DNA of 50,049 bases from contig NZ_JACHNZ010000030.1 of assembly GCF_014199685.1 (NCBI RefSeq), forward strand, positions 1-50,049. Reading direction: 5' to 3'. A program made the position numbers and the translations under genes. Below are positions 1 to 8,307 of the stretch, in pieces. Source of the DNA: Sphingosinicella soli (GTDB lineage Bacteria > Pseudomonadota > Alphaproteobacteria > Sphingomonadales > Sphingomonadaceae). The notes under the pieces are model-generated. The model was not told the origin of the DNA. It saw only the letters and a list, made by a program, of their open reading frames with translations, and ran no database searches. The first letter of the stretch is position 1. Each line of letters opens with the position of its first letter.

Positions 1-46
1 AGGCCTCACCCCATATGAATATGTCTGCAAAATATGGTCCGAGCAG

Positions 47-70
47 CCAAAACGGTTTATCAGAGAACCG
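47..70 (-). terminator. Weak possible terminator of the tpsA operon
   Basis: Read on the minus strand just past the TpsA stop codon, a 5-bp inverted repeat CGGTT/AACCG with an 8-nt loop is followed by TTTT. The stem is short, so this is a weak candidate only. The rest of bases 1-88 shows no gene. Confidence 0.3.
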
Positions 71-88
71 CACCATCAAAACGAGGGA

Positions 89-3000
89 CTAAACATCTAG
101 GCCTGACAGATCGACATCTCCCACGCCGGTATAGCCTTTGCCGATCGTACCGGTATGGAGGCCTCCACCGAAGTCGGTGTCGGCGAAGTTGAACAGATAC
201 ACAGCGCCGTAATTGGCTTCCGCTCCGCCCGCGACGCCGTCGTCGAGATAGGCGCCTGCCGCAAGCCGGTCGCCCGCAGCATTCAAGGCCACCGAGATTC
301 CCAACCTGTCGCCGGCAGCCAGCGGGGTGAGGTCGATATCGCCTGAGCCCGTGTAGCCTTTACCGATGGTGCCGACATGGTCGCCGCCCGTAAATGTGTC
401 GTCGGAAAAGCTGAAAAGGTAGACCGCGCCCGATCCCGTCGCCGTGTTGCCGTACCCGGCATCCGACGAGGCGCCGACCGCCATGCGATCACCATCGTCG
501 TTCAGTGTAACGGCAATGCCGAATCCGTCATTTGCTTCCAGCGGGGTGAGGTTCACGTTTTTGCCGCCGACATAGTCCTTGCCGATGATGCCCTCCAGCG
601 CACCGTCCGAGTACTGGTCGTCGGAGAAGCTGAAGAGATAGACGGCGCCGGCTCCCGCTGTCGTGTTGCCCGCGCCGTTGTCGGCAAAAGCGCCGACCGC
701 GAGCCGGTCGCCCGCGCCGTTCAGCGCGACGGACATGCCGAACTGTTCGCCTGTATCGGGGAGGCCGTTGAGCGCGAGGTCGAGCGTGCGCGCATAGCCG
801 CTGCCGATGACCCCCGTGAGGCTGCCGCCGTAGAAATCCGTGTCCTGAAATCCGAACAGGTAGACGGCGCCGGAACCCGCCGTTCGATTGCTCGCGCCGC
901 TGTCCAGAAACGCGCCGACGGCAAGCCTGTCGCCCGCGGCATTCAACGCAAGAGAGATACCGAACCGGTCGCCCGCTTCCAGGTTATCCAGATCGAGATT
1001 CTTGCCGCCGCTGTAGCCGCTGCCGATCTGGGCTGAAAGCGTACCGCCCGAAAAATCCGTGTCGGTGAAGCTGAGCAGATAGACGGCGCCTGCATTCGTT
1101 GCAGTGTTGCTGTTGCCGGCATCGCCGGGCGCCCCCACGGCGAGCCGATCCCCTGCCGCATTCAGCGATACGGCCAGTCCAAGTTGTTCATTGACATCCA
1201 GCGCCAGAGAAACGTCTCCAGCGCCCGCATAACCCTTGCCAATGGTACCGGTTTGGGATGCACCCGTGAAATCGGTATTGGCGAAGGCGAACAGATAGAC
1301 CGCGCCCGCGCCGCTTGTCAGGTCATCGCTCCCGTCGTCGCCATTCGCGCCGACCGCAAGCCGGTCGCCTGCCGCATTCAGCGATACCGCGTTTCCGAAA
1401 TTGTCATCGCTTGAAAGCGCGATGTTCACATCATCGGCGTCAGCATAGCCGGCCCCTATGGTGCCCACCATCGATGTGGCACTTTCCAATAGGAAGAGAT
1501 GCACGGCGCCGGACTCTGCGACACTGTTCCCCGCACCGTCGTCGCCAGTCGACGCGATTGCCATGCGGTTGCCCACGGCATTAAGCGTCACTGCGCGCCC
1601 GAACCGATCGCTTTCGTCCAGGCCATCGACATCAAGAGAGTTGACGCCGTTCACGCCGGAATATCCCTTGCCGACGATGCCGCTGACCGCGCCGTTCGAA
1701 AAATCCCCGTCGGTGAAGTCCAGCACATAGACGGCGCCCGCATTGCTCGTGGCTTCATCGACGCCGTCGTCGCCAATGGAGCCTATCGCGAGCCGAGAGC
1801 CCTCCGCATTCAACGCGATCGCCGACCCGAAAAAGTCGTCTGCATCGAGGCGCCCGATATCGACGTTCTTGCCGCCGACATATCCCTTGCCGACGATGCC
1901 GGAGAGCGTTCCGCCGGAGAAATTACCGTCCGTGAAGCTGAACAAATAAACGGCGCCCGCGTGCGCCGTGTCGTCGAGCACGCCGCTGTCATACATGGCA
2001 CCAGCCGCAAGCCGGTCCCCGGCGGCGTTGAGCGCGACTGAGATGCCGAGCCGGTCGCCGTCTTGCAAACCCGCGACATCCACATCGCTCGTGCGCCACG
2101 TATCGCGGCCGATCACGCCCGCGACCGTGCCGGCTGAAAAATCACCGTCCGCGAAACGCATCAGGTAGACGCCGCCCGCATCGCTCAAGCCGTTGTTGCC
2201 GCCGTCGTCACCGTAGCTGCCGACCGCCAGCCGATCGCCCGCAGCATTGAAGGCGAGGCCGAAACCGAATGTGTCACCCGCTTCCAGGTCTGCGACATCG
2301 ACGTTTTTGCCCCCGGTGTATCCCTTGCCGATGATGCCTTCGTAGGTGCCGCCGGAAAGATCGGTGTTCGCGAACGACAGCAGGTGCACGGCGCCGGTGC
2401 CGGCCATATCGTTCGTCGAGGCATTGTCGCCGGGCGCGGTTGCGGCAACGCGCGTGCCGTCCGCGTTCATCGCGACCGTGTAGCCGAACATGTCGCCGTC
2501 GACGATGGCGGCGATGTCCGTATCTCCGGCATCCGTGTAGCCCTTGCCGATGGTGCCGAGCCGTGCGCCGTTCGAGAAATTCGTGTCGGAAAAGCCGATC
2601 ACGTGGATCGCGCCGGAATTCGTCGCGCTATTGCCGAAGCCGTCGTCGTTGCCCGCGCCGATAGCGAGTCGGTCGCCTGCCGCATTCAGCGCGACGGAGA
2701 CGCCGAGAAAATCCTCGGTGTCCAGCGCGAGATCGACATCATTCGCGCCGACGTAACCGTGGCCGATCGTGCCGGTGTGCGTGCCGCCGCCGAAACTCGT
2801 GTCGGCGAAGCTGACGAGATAGGCCGCGCCCGTTTTGTTGGCGGCGTTGCCGAAGCCGCTGTCGCTCCACGCGCCGATCGCGAGCAGGTCGCCGTCGCCG
2901 TTCAGCGAAACGGACCGCCCGAAGTCGTCGCCGGCTTCAACGGCGATCGCAATGTCGCCCGCGCCGTTATAATCCTTGCCGATCGTGCCGACATGCGTGC

Positions 3001-3365
3001 CGCTGCTGAAATTGCCGTCCGCGAAACGCAGCAGATAGATGGCGCCCGAACCGCTCGCGTCTTCATTCTTGCCGTCGTCCCTGAAAGCGCCGACCGCGAG
3101 CAGATCGCCCGTCGCGTTCAGCGCGACCGAACCGCCGAACGCGTCGTCGGCAGCGAGCTGCGCGATATCGAGGTTCTTGCCGCCCGCGTAACCCTTGCCG
3201 ACGATGCCGGTCAGCGTGCCGTTCGAGAAATCGCCGTCGCTGAAACTGAACAGATAGACGGCGCCCACATTGGTCGTGCTATTGTTCGCGCCGCCGTCTG
3301 CTAACGCGCCGACCGCCATGCGCGTTCCTGAGGCGTTGAGCGCCACGGATGTTCCGAATCGGTCC
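89..3365 (-). repeat. Tandem coding repeat array, 15 units of about 219 bp
   Basis: Fifteen in-frame units encode FG-GAP-like repeats of roughly 68-76 residues each. Each has the landmarks FGxSVALNAAGDRLAVGA, DDG, GAVYLFSF and GTIGKGY. The units are diverged at the DNA level rather than identical, so the array is old or under selection rather than a fresh expansion. Confidence 0.85.
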
Positions 3366-5116
3366 GAAGACTCGAGCGCCGCCGCCACGGAATTCTCGAA
3401 TTCATCGGGGTTGCTGTCGTTGGCGTAGACCGCGCCGAGAATCGCGGCATATTGCCAGCCTTCGACATCATCGACCGTGCCGATCACGATGTTTTTCGGA
3501 TCGAGCAGCAAGTGTCCGCCAGCGCCCGTGAACACCCGGTCGAGCGCGGCCTGGCGCAGGTCGCCTGCAGAGGAGATTTCCACCGAACCGCCGCGCCCGC
3601 CGCGCGCATCGACCGACCCCAGGAACGTCGTGCGCGTGTCCGACCAGAACACCGCCGTGCCGCCATCGCCGCGCGTGGAGGAGACATCGACGGAGGTTGC
3701 ATTGCCGACAAAGATCGTGTCCGCGCTCGGCAGGGCGTCGAGCGTGCCCCAGCGCCCGAGGAACGTGGAATGATAGGCCTGCGCCGTATCGGGCGTCTTT
3801 CCGCCCTGAAACGCGCCGCCGACGCGCACGAGGCCGCCCGCAAGACGTCCGCGTGCGCTGATGTGCGTTGAGAGCAGGGACACGTCGGCGCCGCCGAGAT
3901 CGATCCGGCCGCCGCGCCCGTAAACACCTTCAGCCACGTAGCTGCCGGAGGTCGCGAATCCGCCATCGGTGACGGCGCGGATCGCGCCGCCGTCGATGAT
4001 GCCCGAGGCATCGTTGCGGCTCGTCGCGGTTTCGATGATGCGCCCGGCGTTGAAGCGGATCGTGCCGCCGTCGCTGAGACGGCCGGTAGCCGCGACGTTT
4101 TCCGCGAGCGACAGCAGCCCTGCCGCCTCGACGGTCACCGCGCCGCCGTCCGCACCGCTCGCGCTGATCAGCCCGCCGAGCGAAACGCTGCCGCCGCTGA
4201 TCGCGATGGCGCCGCCGCCCTGCCTGTCGCTGTCGGCGGTGACGTGCCCGGCCGCGGTGACGTTGCCCGAGCCCGAAAGCACGATGCTGCCGCCCTTCCG
4301 GCTGATGCCGTCGGCGCGCACGATGCCCGACACGTTCACCGATGCGTTGAGAACATCGCGCGCCGCCGCCGCGCTCAGCAGCACCTTGCCGCCGCTCGCT
4401 TCGATCACGCCGCTGTTTTCGACGAGCGCGGCGCTCCCATCGCCGATCGTGGCAGCGACGAGACCATCGGGCGCAAACGACACCAACCCGTCGCCGTAGA
4501 AATCGACCGTGAAGCCGGTTCCCGCGCCGAGCGCGACGCGGCCCAGGTTGGCGACGATCGTGCCGCTGTTGCGCACGCTCGGCGCAACGAGCGCGGCAAG
4601 CCCCGCGTCGCGCACGGTGATGCGGCCTTCGTTGACGATCATCGCGTCCGGCAGGCTGCCGCCGGAGAAATTGAGGGATCCCGTCGCCATGAACGACTGC
4701 CGGTCGATATCCGCAGTCGTCGCGACGAGGCCGCCGACATCGACCGTGGCGTCCTTCCCGAAGGCGATGCCGTTGCGGTTGATGAGGACGACGCGGCCGT
4801 TCGCGGTGAGGCTGCCGAGGATCGCGGAGGGGTCGGCGCCCGTCACGCGGTTCACCGCGACGGACGTGCTGCCGGGCTGGATGAAGCGCGCGCTTTCGCC
4901 TGCGCCGATCGAGAAGCTGTTCCAGTCGAGGATGGCGCGGTCGCTGGTCTGCGTCACCGTCACGCGGCCGGTTCCGTCCCCCGCGATCGATGCGCTCCCG
5001 GCGCTTACCGTGCCGCCGCTCGGCCCCGCATGGGCTGCGCCGGCAAGCGTGAGCGCGGCAAGGCTGGTGCCCGCAAGGACGATGCGGCGCGTGTTGAAAA
5101 CGGGAAGGGGGGCCAT
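89..5116 (-). CDS. TpsA-type exoprotein: haemagglutination-activity domain plus 15 FG-GAP-like repeats
   Basis: Predicted large secreted or surface protein of a two-partner secretion system, exported through the outer membrane by the TpsB encoded upstream. Visible order: Sec signal peptide (about residues 1-31, ending AHA); filamentous-haemagglutinin N-terminal secretion domain (about 32-290) with the NRNGIAF variant of the NPNGI motif; glycine-rich beta-helix-like stretch to about 540 (PKNIVIG); then from about residue 584 to the last residue 15 tandem repeats of about 73 residues. The repeat consensus is like DRFGxSVALNAAGDRLAVGA, then GAVYLFSF, then GTIGKGYTG, matching the FG-GAP_2 beta-propeller type. 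The protein stops at a repeat boundary with no C-terminal domain. It starts 29 bp after the ialB-like stop and is the last gene of the operon. Adhesion or matrix function is inferred from the family. Confidence 0.9.
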   Translation of the reverse strand: MAPLPVFNTRRIVLAGTSLAALTLAGAAHAGPSGGTVSAGSASIAGDGTGRVTVTQTSDRAILDWNSFSIGAGESARFIQPGSTSVAVNRVTGADPSAILGSLTANGRVVLINRNGIAFGKDATVDVGGLVATTADIDRQSFMATGSLNFSGGSLPDAMIVNEGRITVRDAGLAALVAPSVRNSGTIVANLGRVALGAGTGFTVDFYGDGLVSFAPDGLVAATIGDGSAALVENSGVIEASGGKVLLSAAAARDVLNASVNVSGIVRADGISRKGGSIVLSGSGNVTAAGHVTADSDRQGGGAIAISGGSVSLGGLISASGADGGAVTVEAAGLLSLAENVAATGRLSDGGTIRFNAGRIIETATSRNDASGIIDGGAIRAVTDGGFATSGSYVAEGVYGRGGRIDLGGADVSLLSTHISARGRLAGGLVRVGGAFQGGKTPDTAQAYHSTFLGRWGTLDALPSADTIFVGNATSVDVSSTRGDGGTAVFWSDTRTTFLGSVDARGGRGGSVEISSAGDLRQAALDRVFTGAGGHLLLDPKNIVIGTVDDVEGWQYAAILGAVYANDSNPDEFENSVAAALESSDRFGTSVALNASGTRMAVGALADGGANNSTTNVGAVYLFSFSDGDFSNGTLTGIVGKGYAGGKNLDIAQLAADDAFGGSVALNATGDLLAVGAFRDDGKNEDASGSGAIYLLRFADGNFSSGTHVGTIGKDYNGAGDIAIAVEAGDDFGRSVSLNGDGDLLAIGAWSDSGFGNAANKTGAAYLVSFADTSFGGGTHTGTIGHGYVGANDVDLALDTEDFLGVSVALNAAGDRLAIGAGNDDGFGNSATNSGAIHVIGFSDTNFSNGARLGTIGKGYTDAGDTDIAAIVDGDMFGYTVAMNADGTRVAATAPGDNASTNDMAGTGAVHLLSFANTDLSGGTYEGIIGKGYTGGKNVDVADLEAGDTFGFGLAFNAAGDRLAVGSYGDDGGNNGLSDAGGVYLMRFADGDFSAGTVAGVIGRDTWRTSDVDVAGLQDGDRLGISVALNAAGDRLAAGAMYDSGVLDDTAHAGAVYLFSFTDGNFSGGTLSGIVGKGYVGGKNVDIGRLDADDFFGSAIALNAEGSRLAIGSIGDDGVDEATSNAGAVYVLDFTDGDFSNGAVSGIVGKGYSGVNGVNSLDVDGLDESDRFGRAVTLNAVGNRMAIASTGDDGAGNSVAESGAVHLFLLESATSMVGTIGAGYADADDVNIALSSDDNFGNAVSLNAAGDRLAVGANGDDGSDDLTSGAGAVYLFAFANTDFTGASQTGTIGKGYAGAGDVSLALDVNEQLGLAVSLNAAGDRLAVGAPGDAGNSNTATNAGAVYLLSFTDTDFSGGTLSAQIGSGYSGGKNLDLDNLEAGDRFGISLALNAAGDRLAVGAFLDSGASNRTAGSGAVYLFGFQDTDFYGGSLTGVIGSGYARTLDLALNGLPDTGEQFGMSVALNGAGDRLAVGAFADNGAGNTTAGAGAVYLFSFSDDQYSDGALEGIIGKDYVGGKNVNLTPLEANDGFGIAVTLNDDGDRMAVGASSDAGYGNTATGSGAVYLFSFSDDTFTGGDHVGTIGKGYTGSGDIDLTPLAAGDRLGISVALNAAGDRLAAGAYLDDGVAGGAEANYGAVYLFNFADTDFGGGLHTGTIGKGYTGVGDVDLSGLDV

Positions 5117-5145
5117 CGGGAACGCCTTTTTTTGTTATTGGTCTT

Positions 5146-5676
5146 TCAGCGGTTGGCGGCTTTCGCCCACGCTGTATTCTGAAGTGCGGATGCGTCGAGC
5201 GCCTCGGCGAATCCGTTGAAGGAGAGCGGCAGCACCATCGGCTTGCCGTCACTGCCCAGCACGGCGAGCACGCCCGCCTTCGCGGCGCGCAGGCGCGTGA
5301 TTTCGGGCGTGCCGAGCATGCGCTCGATGTAGCACCCGCCCGCATCGCAGCGCGTGAAGGCGTAACCTTCGAGATCGGAATTCTCGTCGAGACGCAGCAG
5401 CGGCGCCTGCGACAGGCGCACACCGAGCGGCAGCCGGATCTGCACGGCATAGCGTTCGCCGCTGCCGCGATAGGCGAAGGCGATGCGCATGATCTGCTCG
5501 CCTGTGCTTTTGGAGGTTGCCGCCTGCGCGATCTCGCACGGCGGCACGTCCGCCGCCTTCGTGCATTGCACGGTCCAGTCGCCGTGGACGCCGCCCCTCG
5601 GGGTTTCGGCGGCAGCGGCGAGCGCGAGAAGCAGGGCGGGCAGGGTGATCATGAGTCTGTCCTTGCTCAGGGTCAT
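5146..5676 (-). CDS. IalB-family (invasion-associated locus B) secreted protein
   Basis: A 176-residue exported protein with an N-terminal hydrophobic signal (LPALLLALAAAAE), then the IalB-like core with HGDWTVQC near the mature N-terminus and the spaced cysteines CTKAADVPPC and RCDAGGCYIERM. IalB-family proteins are small periplasmic or outer-membrane proteins of alphaproteobacteria; the biochemical role is not known. I chose the start at 5676 because its ATG overlaps the TpsB stop codon as ATGA, giving translational coupling; an ATG at 5652 is an alternative. Its place between transporter and exoprotein suggests a role in passenger export or surface retention, which is inference. Confidence 0.8.
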   Translation of the reverse strand: MTLSKDRLMITLPALLLALAAAAETPRGGVHGDWTVQCTKAADVPPCEIAQAATSKSTGEQIMRIAFAYRGSGERYAVQIRLPLGVRLSQAPLLRLDENSDLEGYAFTRCDAGGCYIERMLGTPEITRLRAAKAGVLAVLGSDGKPMVLPLSFNGFAEALDASALQNTAWAKAANR

Positions 5677-7385
5677 AGCGAGAGAGAGATCGAAAAATTC
5701 GCGCGCCATTTGCGTTCGGTCGCTCCCGAAAGGCCGTGTGCGGCCTCCGCGAGCGCGGAGAGGCGCGGCCCGATCTGCACCGAAATGCCGCCGCCTGCCG
5801 AGGACGCGGAATGGCGCCGCGCCTCGCCCGTATCGAGCAGGCCTTTCTGCCAGCCGATGCCGCCGTCCACGAACCCGTGAACGCCGACCCCGACCTTGCC
5901 CGCCACCGCACCGCGCCAGCGCGCTTCGAGCGCGCCCATCACGCAGTGATCGGCGCTCACCGTGCCGCTGTCGTAGCTGCGCCCGAACCCCGCGCCGCCG
6001 TAGCTGCATTCCGCCGCGCTGAGCAGCGCATCGGTTGCGGCCCACTGGCCGGAGCCCTTGGCGACAAGGCTGAAATCGCCGCCGGCGATACGCGCGATCG
6101 GCTGATAGCGCTGCGCGTAGAGCGCGAAATTGAGGAACGATGCCGAGCCGTTCAACCGCGTGCGCAGCGGATCGTCATCCGCCGTTGCGCCGAGCCCGGA
6201 GAAGCCCTTGACGGCGCCCGCGCGGACGACGTTGATGCCCCCGCTCGCGTCGGCCCAATCGAGATCGAGATCGGCGCTTGCCGTGCGAATGCGGTCGCGC
6301 GTGAACGCCGTGCGAAGAATGGTCGAATCGGAATCGATCACGTGCCCGGCGATGGTGAGGCTGATATTGTGCGCGCGGCTGCGACGGATCGGCACTGCAA
6401 TGCCGAGATCGACATTAAGCGTTTCGCCGCGATAGCGGATCGCTTCGAGGAGTTCGCCGATCGGGCGGCTCCACGAAAAACCGGCGCGCCCGTCCACGCG
6501 CAACCCGTTCGGGCCGAGCCACTTGCTGGCTTCGCCGGTGAAGGATCGGTAGCGGTCTCCATCGGGGCTCGCCCATCCGCGCAGACGCACCTCTCCGCTG
6601 TCGCCGCTGAAACGCAGTCCGCCGCCCAGCATGTCGCGCCCGAGCACGCCCGACATCATGTTGGTGTAGCTGAAGTCGGCGCGCACGGCGCGGTGCGAGA
6701 GATCGATCGTGAGTATCGACGCGCCGGGGGTGTCGGGCGAAGGCGCGAGTTCCGATGTGGCGGCAAGACCCGGCAGATCGTTCATCAGCAGCAAGGCGCG
6801 TTCGAGAGCGTCCGCCTTCAGCGGGCGCGAATCGAGAATGCGCGCCGCCGTCCGCACCGCGAGCGGTTCGCCCGCCGCGTCTGCCGCGCTGCGGATTTCG
6901 CGCACCTTGCCGTTTCGCTTCACACGGATCGCGGAGACACGTCCCTCGATGATCTGGATGCGCACCGCGCCGTCCGAGATCGCCTGCTCGGGCACCAGCG
7001 CGAAGGAGAGCAGGTAGCCGCTTGCCGAATACGCGCGGGTGACGGCGTCGGCGAACGCGAATATATCGCTGACAGGAATCTCGTCCCCCGGCGCTGCGCG
7101 CCAGAGTGCGCGCAATTCGGTTTCGGAAATGGCGGAGGCGCCATCGATCGCGAGCGTGCGGAACGTGAAACGTGTTTCGGCCGCCGCCTCCGGCGCGACC
7201 TGCTGGCGAAGCAGCGGCGTCGGGGTGGGTGCGGCCGCGCGGGCCTGCGGGGTCTGATCGGGCGTCTGCTGCGCGCGCGGCTCCGCAGTGCGCGGAATGT
7301 CGGCGGGGGTCACCTGCGCCTCCGCCGCAAAGGTGGTGCACAGCATGACGGCGAGCGCGGTGGCCGCCGGGAAGGGTTTACGCAT
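5673..7385 (-). CDS. TpsB-type outer-membrane transporter (ShlB/FhaC/HecB family)
   Basis: A 570-residue Omp85-superfamily pore predicted to secrete the TpsA encoded downstream. Visible: signal peptide (MRKPFPAATALAVMLC to about residue 24, then AEAQ), a proline/alanine/glutamine-rich linker, POTRA region at about 70-230 (RFTFRTLAIDGASAISETEL; then a GYLLSFALVPEQ segment and IIEGRVSAIRV), and a C-terminal 16-strand beta-barrel region ending FSISLSL. Start chosen at 7385, where the signal peptide begins; it overlaps the SapC-family gene by 8 bp. The reading frame is open further upstream but lacks homology there. The stop codon overlaps the next gene as ATGA. Confidence 0.9.
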   Translation of the reverse strand: MRKPFPAATALAVMLCTTFAAEAQVTPADIPRTAEPRAQQTPDQTPQARAAAPTPTPLLRQQVAPEAAAETRFTFRTLAIDGASAISETELRALWRAAPGDEIPVSDIFAFADAVTRAYSASGYLLSFALVPEQAISDGAVRIQIIEGRVSAIRVKRNGKVREIRSAADAAGEPLAVRTAARILDSRPLKADALERALLLMNDLPGLAATSELAPSPDTPGASILTIDLSHRAVRADFSYTNMMSGVLGRDMLGGGLRFSGDSGEVRLRGWASPDGDRYRSFTGEASKWLGPNGLRVDGRAGFSWSRPIGELLEAIRYRGETLNVDLGIAVPIRRSRAHNISLTIAGHVIDSDSTILRTAFTRDRIRTASADLDLDWADASGGINVVRAGAVKGFSGLGATADDDPLRTRLNGSASFLNFALYAQRYQPIARIAGGDFSLVAKGSGQWAATDALLSAAECSYGGAGFGRSYDSGTVSADHCVMGALEARWRGAVAGKVGVGVHGFVDGGIGWQKGLLDTGEARRHSASSAGGGISVQIGPRLSALAEAAHGLSGATERKWRANFSISLSL

Positions 7386-8163
7386 CGGTGCGCTTTCTGG
7401 TTGATCGCCGGCGCGCTTGCGGTGCGTCCGCTGCGGCGGAGAGTTGCGTGGCCTGGCGGTCGAGCAGAGCCTGCCAGTTCGCCTGAGAGGCTTCGGCAAG
7501 CGCGGCGAGATCGAGCCAGCCATTGCGGAACCAGTCGCCGAGCGTGTCGTCGGGAAGCGCGCGCAGCTTCGCACGGTCGATCATGCGAAAGCCGTCGACG
7601 CGGAATTGCGACTGATCGGGAAGGCGCACCTCTGCGCGCCGCGTATCGAGAAGATCGCGCTCGCGAAGCGCCGCCGCGAACACCGACGTTTGCAGGTGAT
7701 CGCGATGATAACGCTCGCAGAAGGCGAGCGCGCGGGCGGCGAGCGCCGAGGCGTTGCCGTCTTCGAACAGCCGGTTCGGATCGTCCGGCACGGCGCCGCC
7801 GCCTTCGACAAGGCGCGGCCGGTCGATCGCCAGCATCAGCGCGTCGCTGCCGGACATGGTGACGGGCAGAAACGGATAGCGGCGTACATAGGCGGGGACA
7901 TAGACGCCTTCCGACCAGCGCCCCTCCCTGTCCACGAACAGGTTGGAGAGGTCGCGCAGCCCGGTCACCGCAAGGGGCAACATCCCCTCGGTGTCGGCGA
8001 ACACGATCGGATAGAAACGCGCCGCGAGCGCGAACTCCGACATGTTCAGCGGGACCGCGACGGCGCCTGCGGCAAATTGATAGCTCTCGCTGGCGAGAAG
8101 TGCGGCGTGTCTGTGGAGTTCCTTCTGGAGAAGGACGGGATCCTCGTAGAGTAACAGGGGCAT
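7378..8163 (-). CDS. SapC-family protein
   Basis: A 261-residue protein of the SapC family, named after an S-layer-associated gene of Campylobacter and common in Proteobacteria near TonB receptors. Typical features are NMSEFALAARFYPIVF at about residues 40-55, GLRDLSNLFVD, PAYVRRYPF and a C-terminal DGFRMIDRAKLRALPDD. No signal peptide is seen, so it is probably cytoplasmic or peripheral. It is the first gene of the four-gene minus-strand operon; its stop overlaps the tpsB start by 8 bp. Molecular function of the family is not established. A role in making or exporting the surface protein is inferred from position only. Confidence 0.82.
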   Translation of the reverse strand: MPLLLYEDPVLLQKELHRHAALLASESYQFAAGAVAVPLNMSEFALAARFYPIVFADTEGMLPLAVTGLRDLSNLFVDREGRWSEGVYVPAYVRRYPFLPVTMSGSDALMLAIDRPRLVEGGGAVPDDPNRLFEDGNASALAARALAFCERYHRDHLQTSVFAAALRERDLLDTRRAEVRLPDQSQFRVDGFRMIDRAKLRALPDDTLGDWFRNGWLDLAALAEASQANWQALLDRQATQLSAAADAPQARRRSTRKRTDA

Positions 8164-8307
8164 TGATCACCAGCAGCATTTGTTATTGTTTTGTGCGACT
8201 GCCGTTCGACTTCGCCGAAAAATGCATAAACGCGGCTTCCTCCAACGCGAACCGGGGATGGAACCGTTCCGGTGCTTCGGACCGCGCGCGCAACGATCGC
8301 GTGCGGA
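8164..8307. other. Intergenic region upstream of the sapC-tpsB-ialB-tpsA operon
   Basis: A 144-bp gap between two minus-strand genes. It must carry the operon promoter if the EAL gene is not cotranscribed. I see an AT-richer patch near 8170-8230 but no box convincing enough to call. Confidence 0.3.

Noticed and set aside
89-3365. Tandem repeats considered as a CRISPR array or satellite DNA
   Set aside because: Repeats are about 219 bp, diverged and in frame in one protein; no short identical repeats with unique spacers exist in the window.
3930-5450. Minus-strand 506-codon frame across the tpsA start
   Set aside because: Out-of-frame shadow of tpsA and the IalB-family gene; extremely Arg-rich.
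5736-7862. Plus-strand open frame of about 708 codons opposite tpsB
   Set aside because: Arg/Ala/Glu-rich translation with no domain, on the antisense of a clear TpsB; a mirror frame caused by GC-rich codon use.
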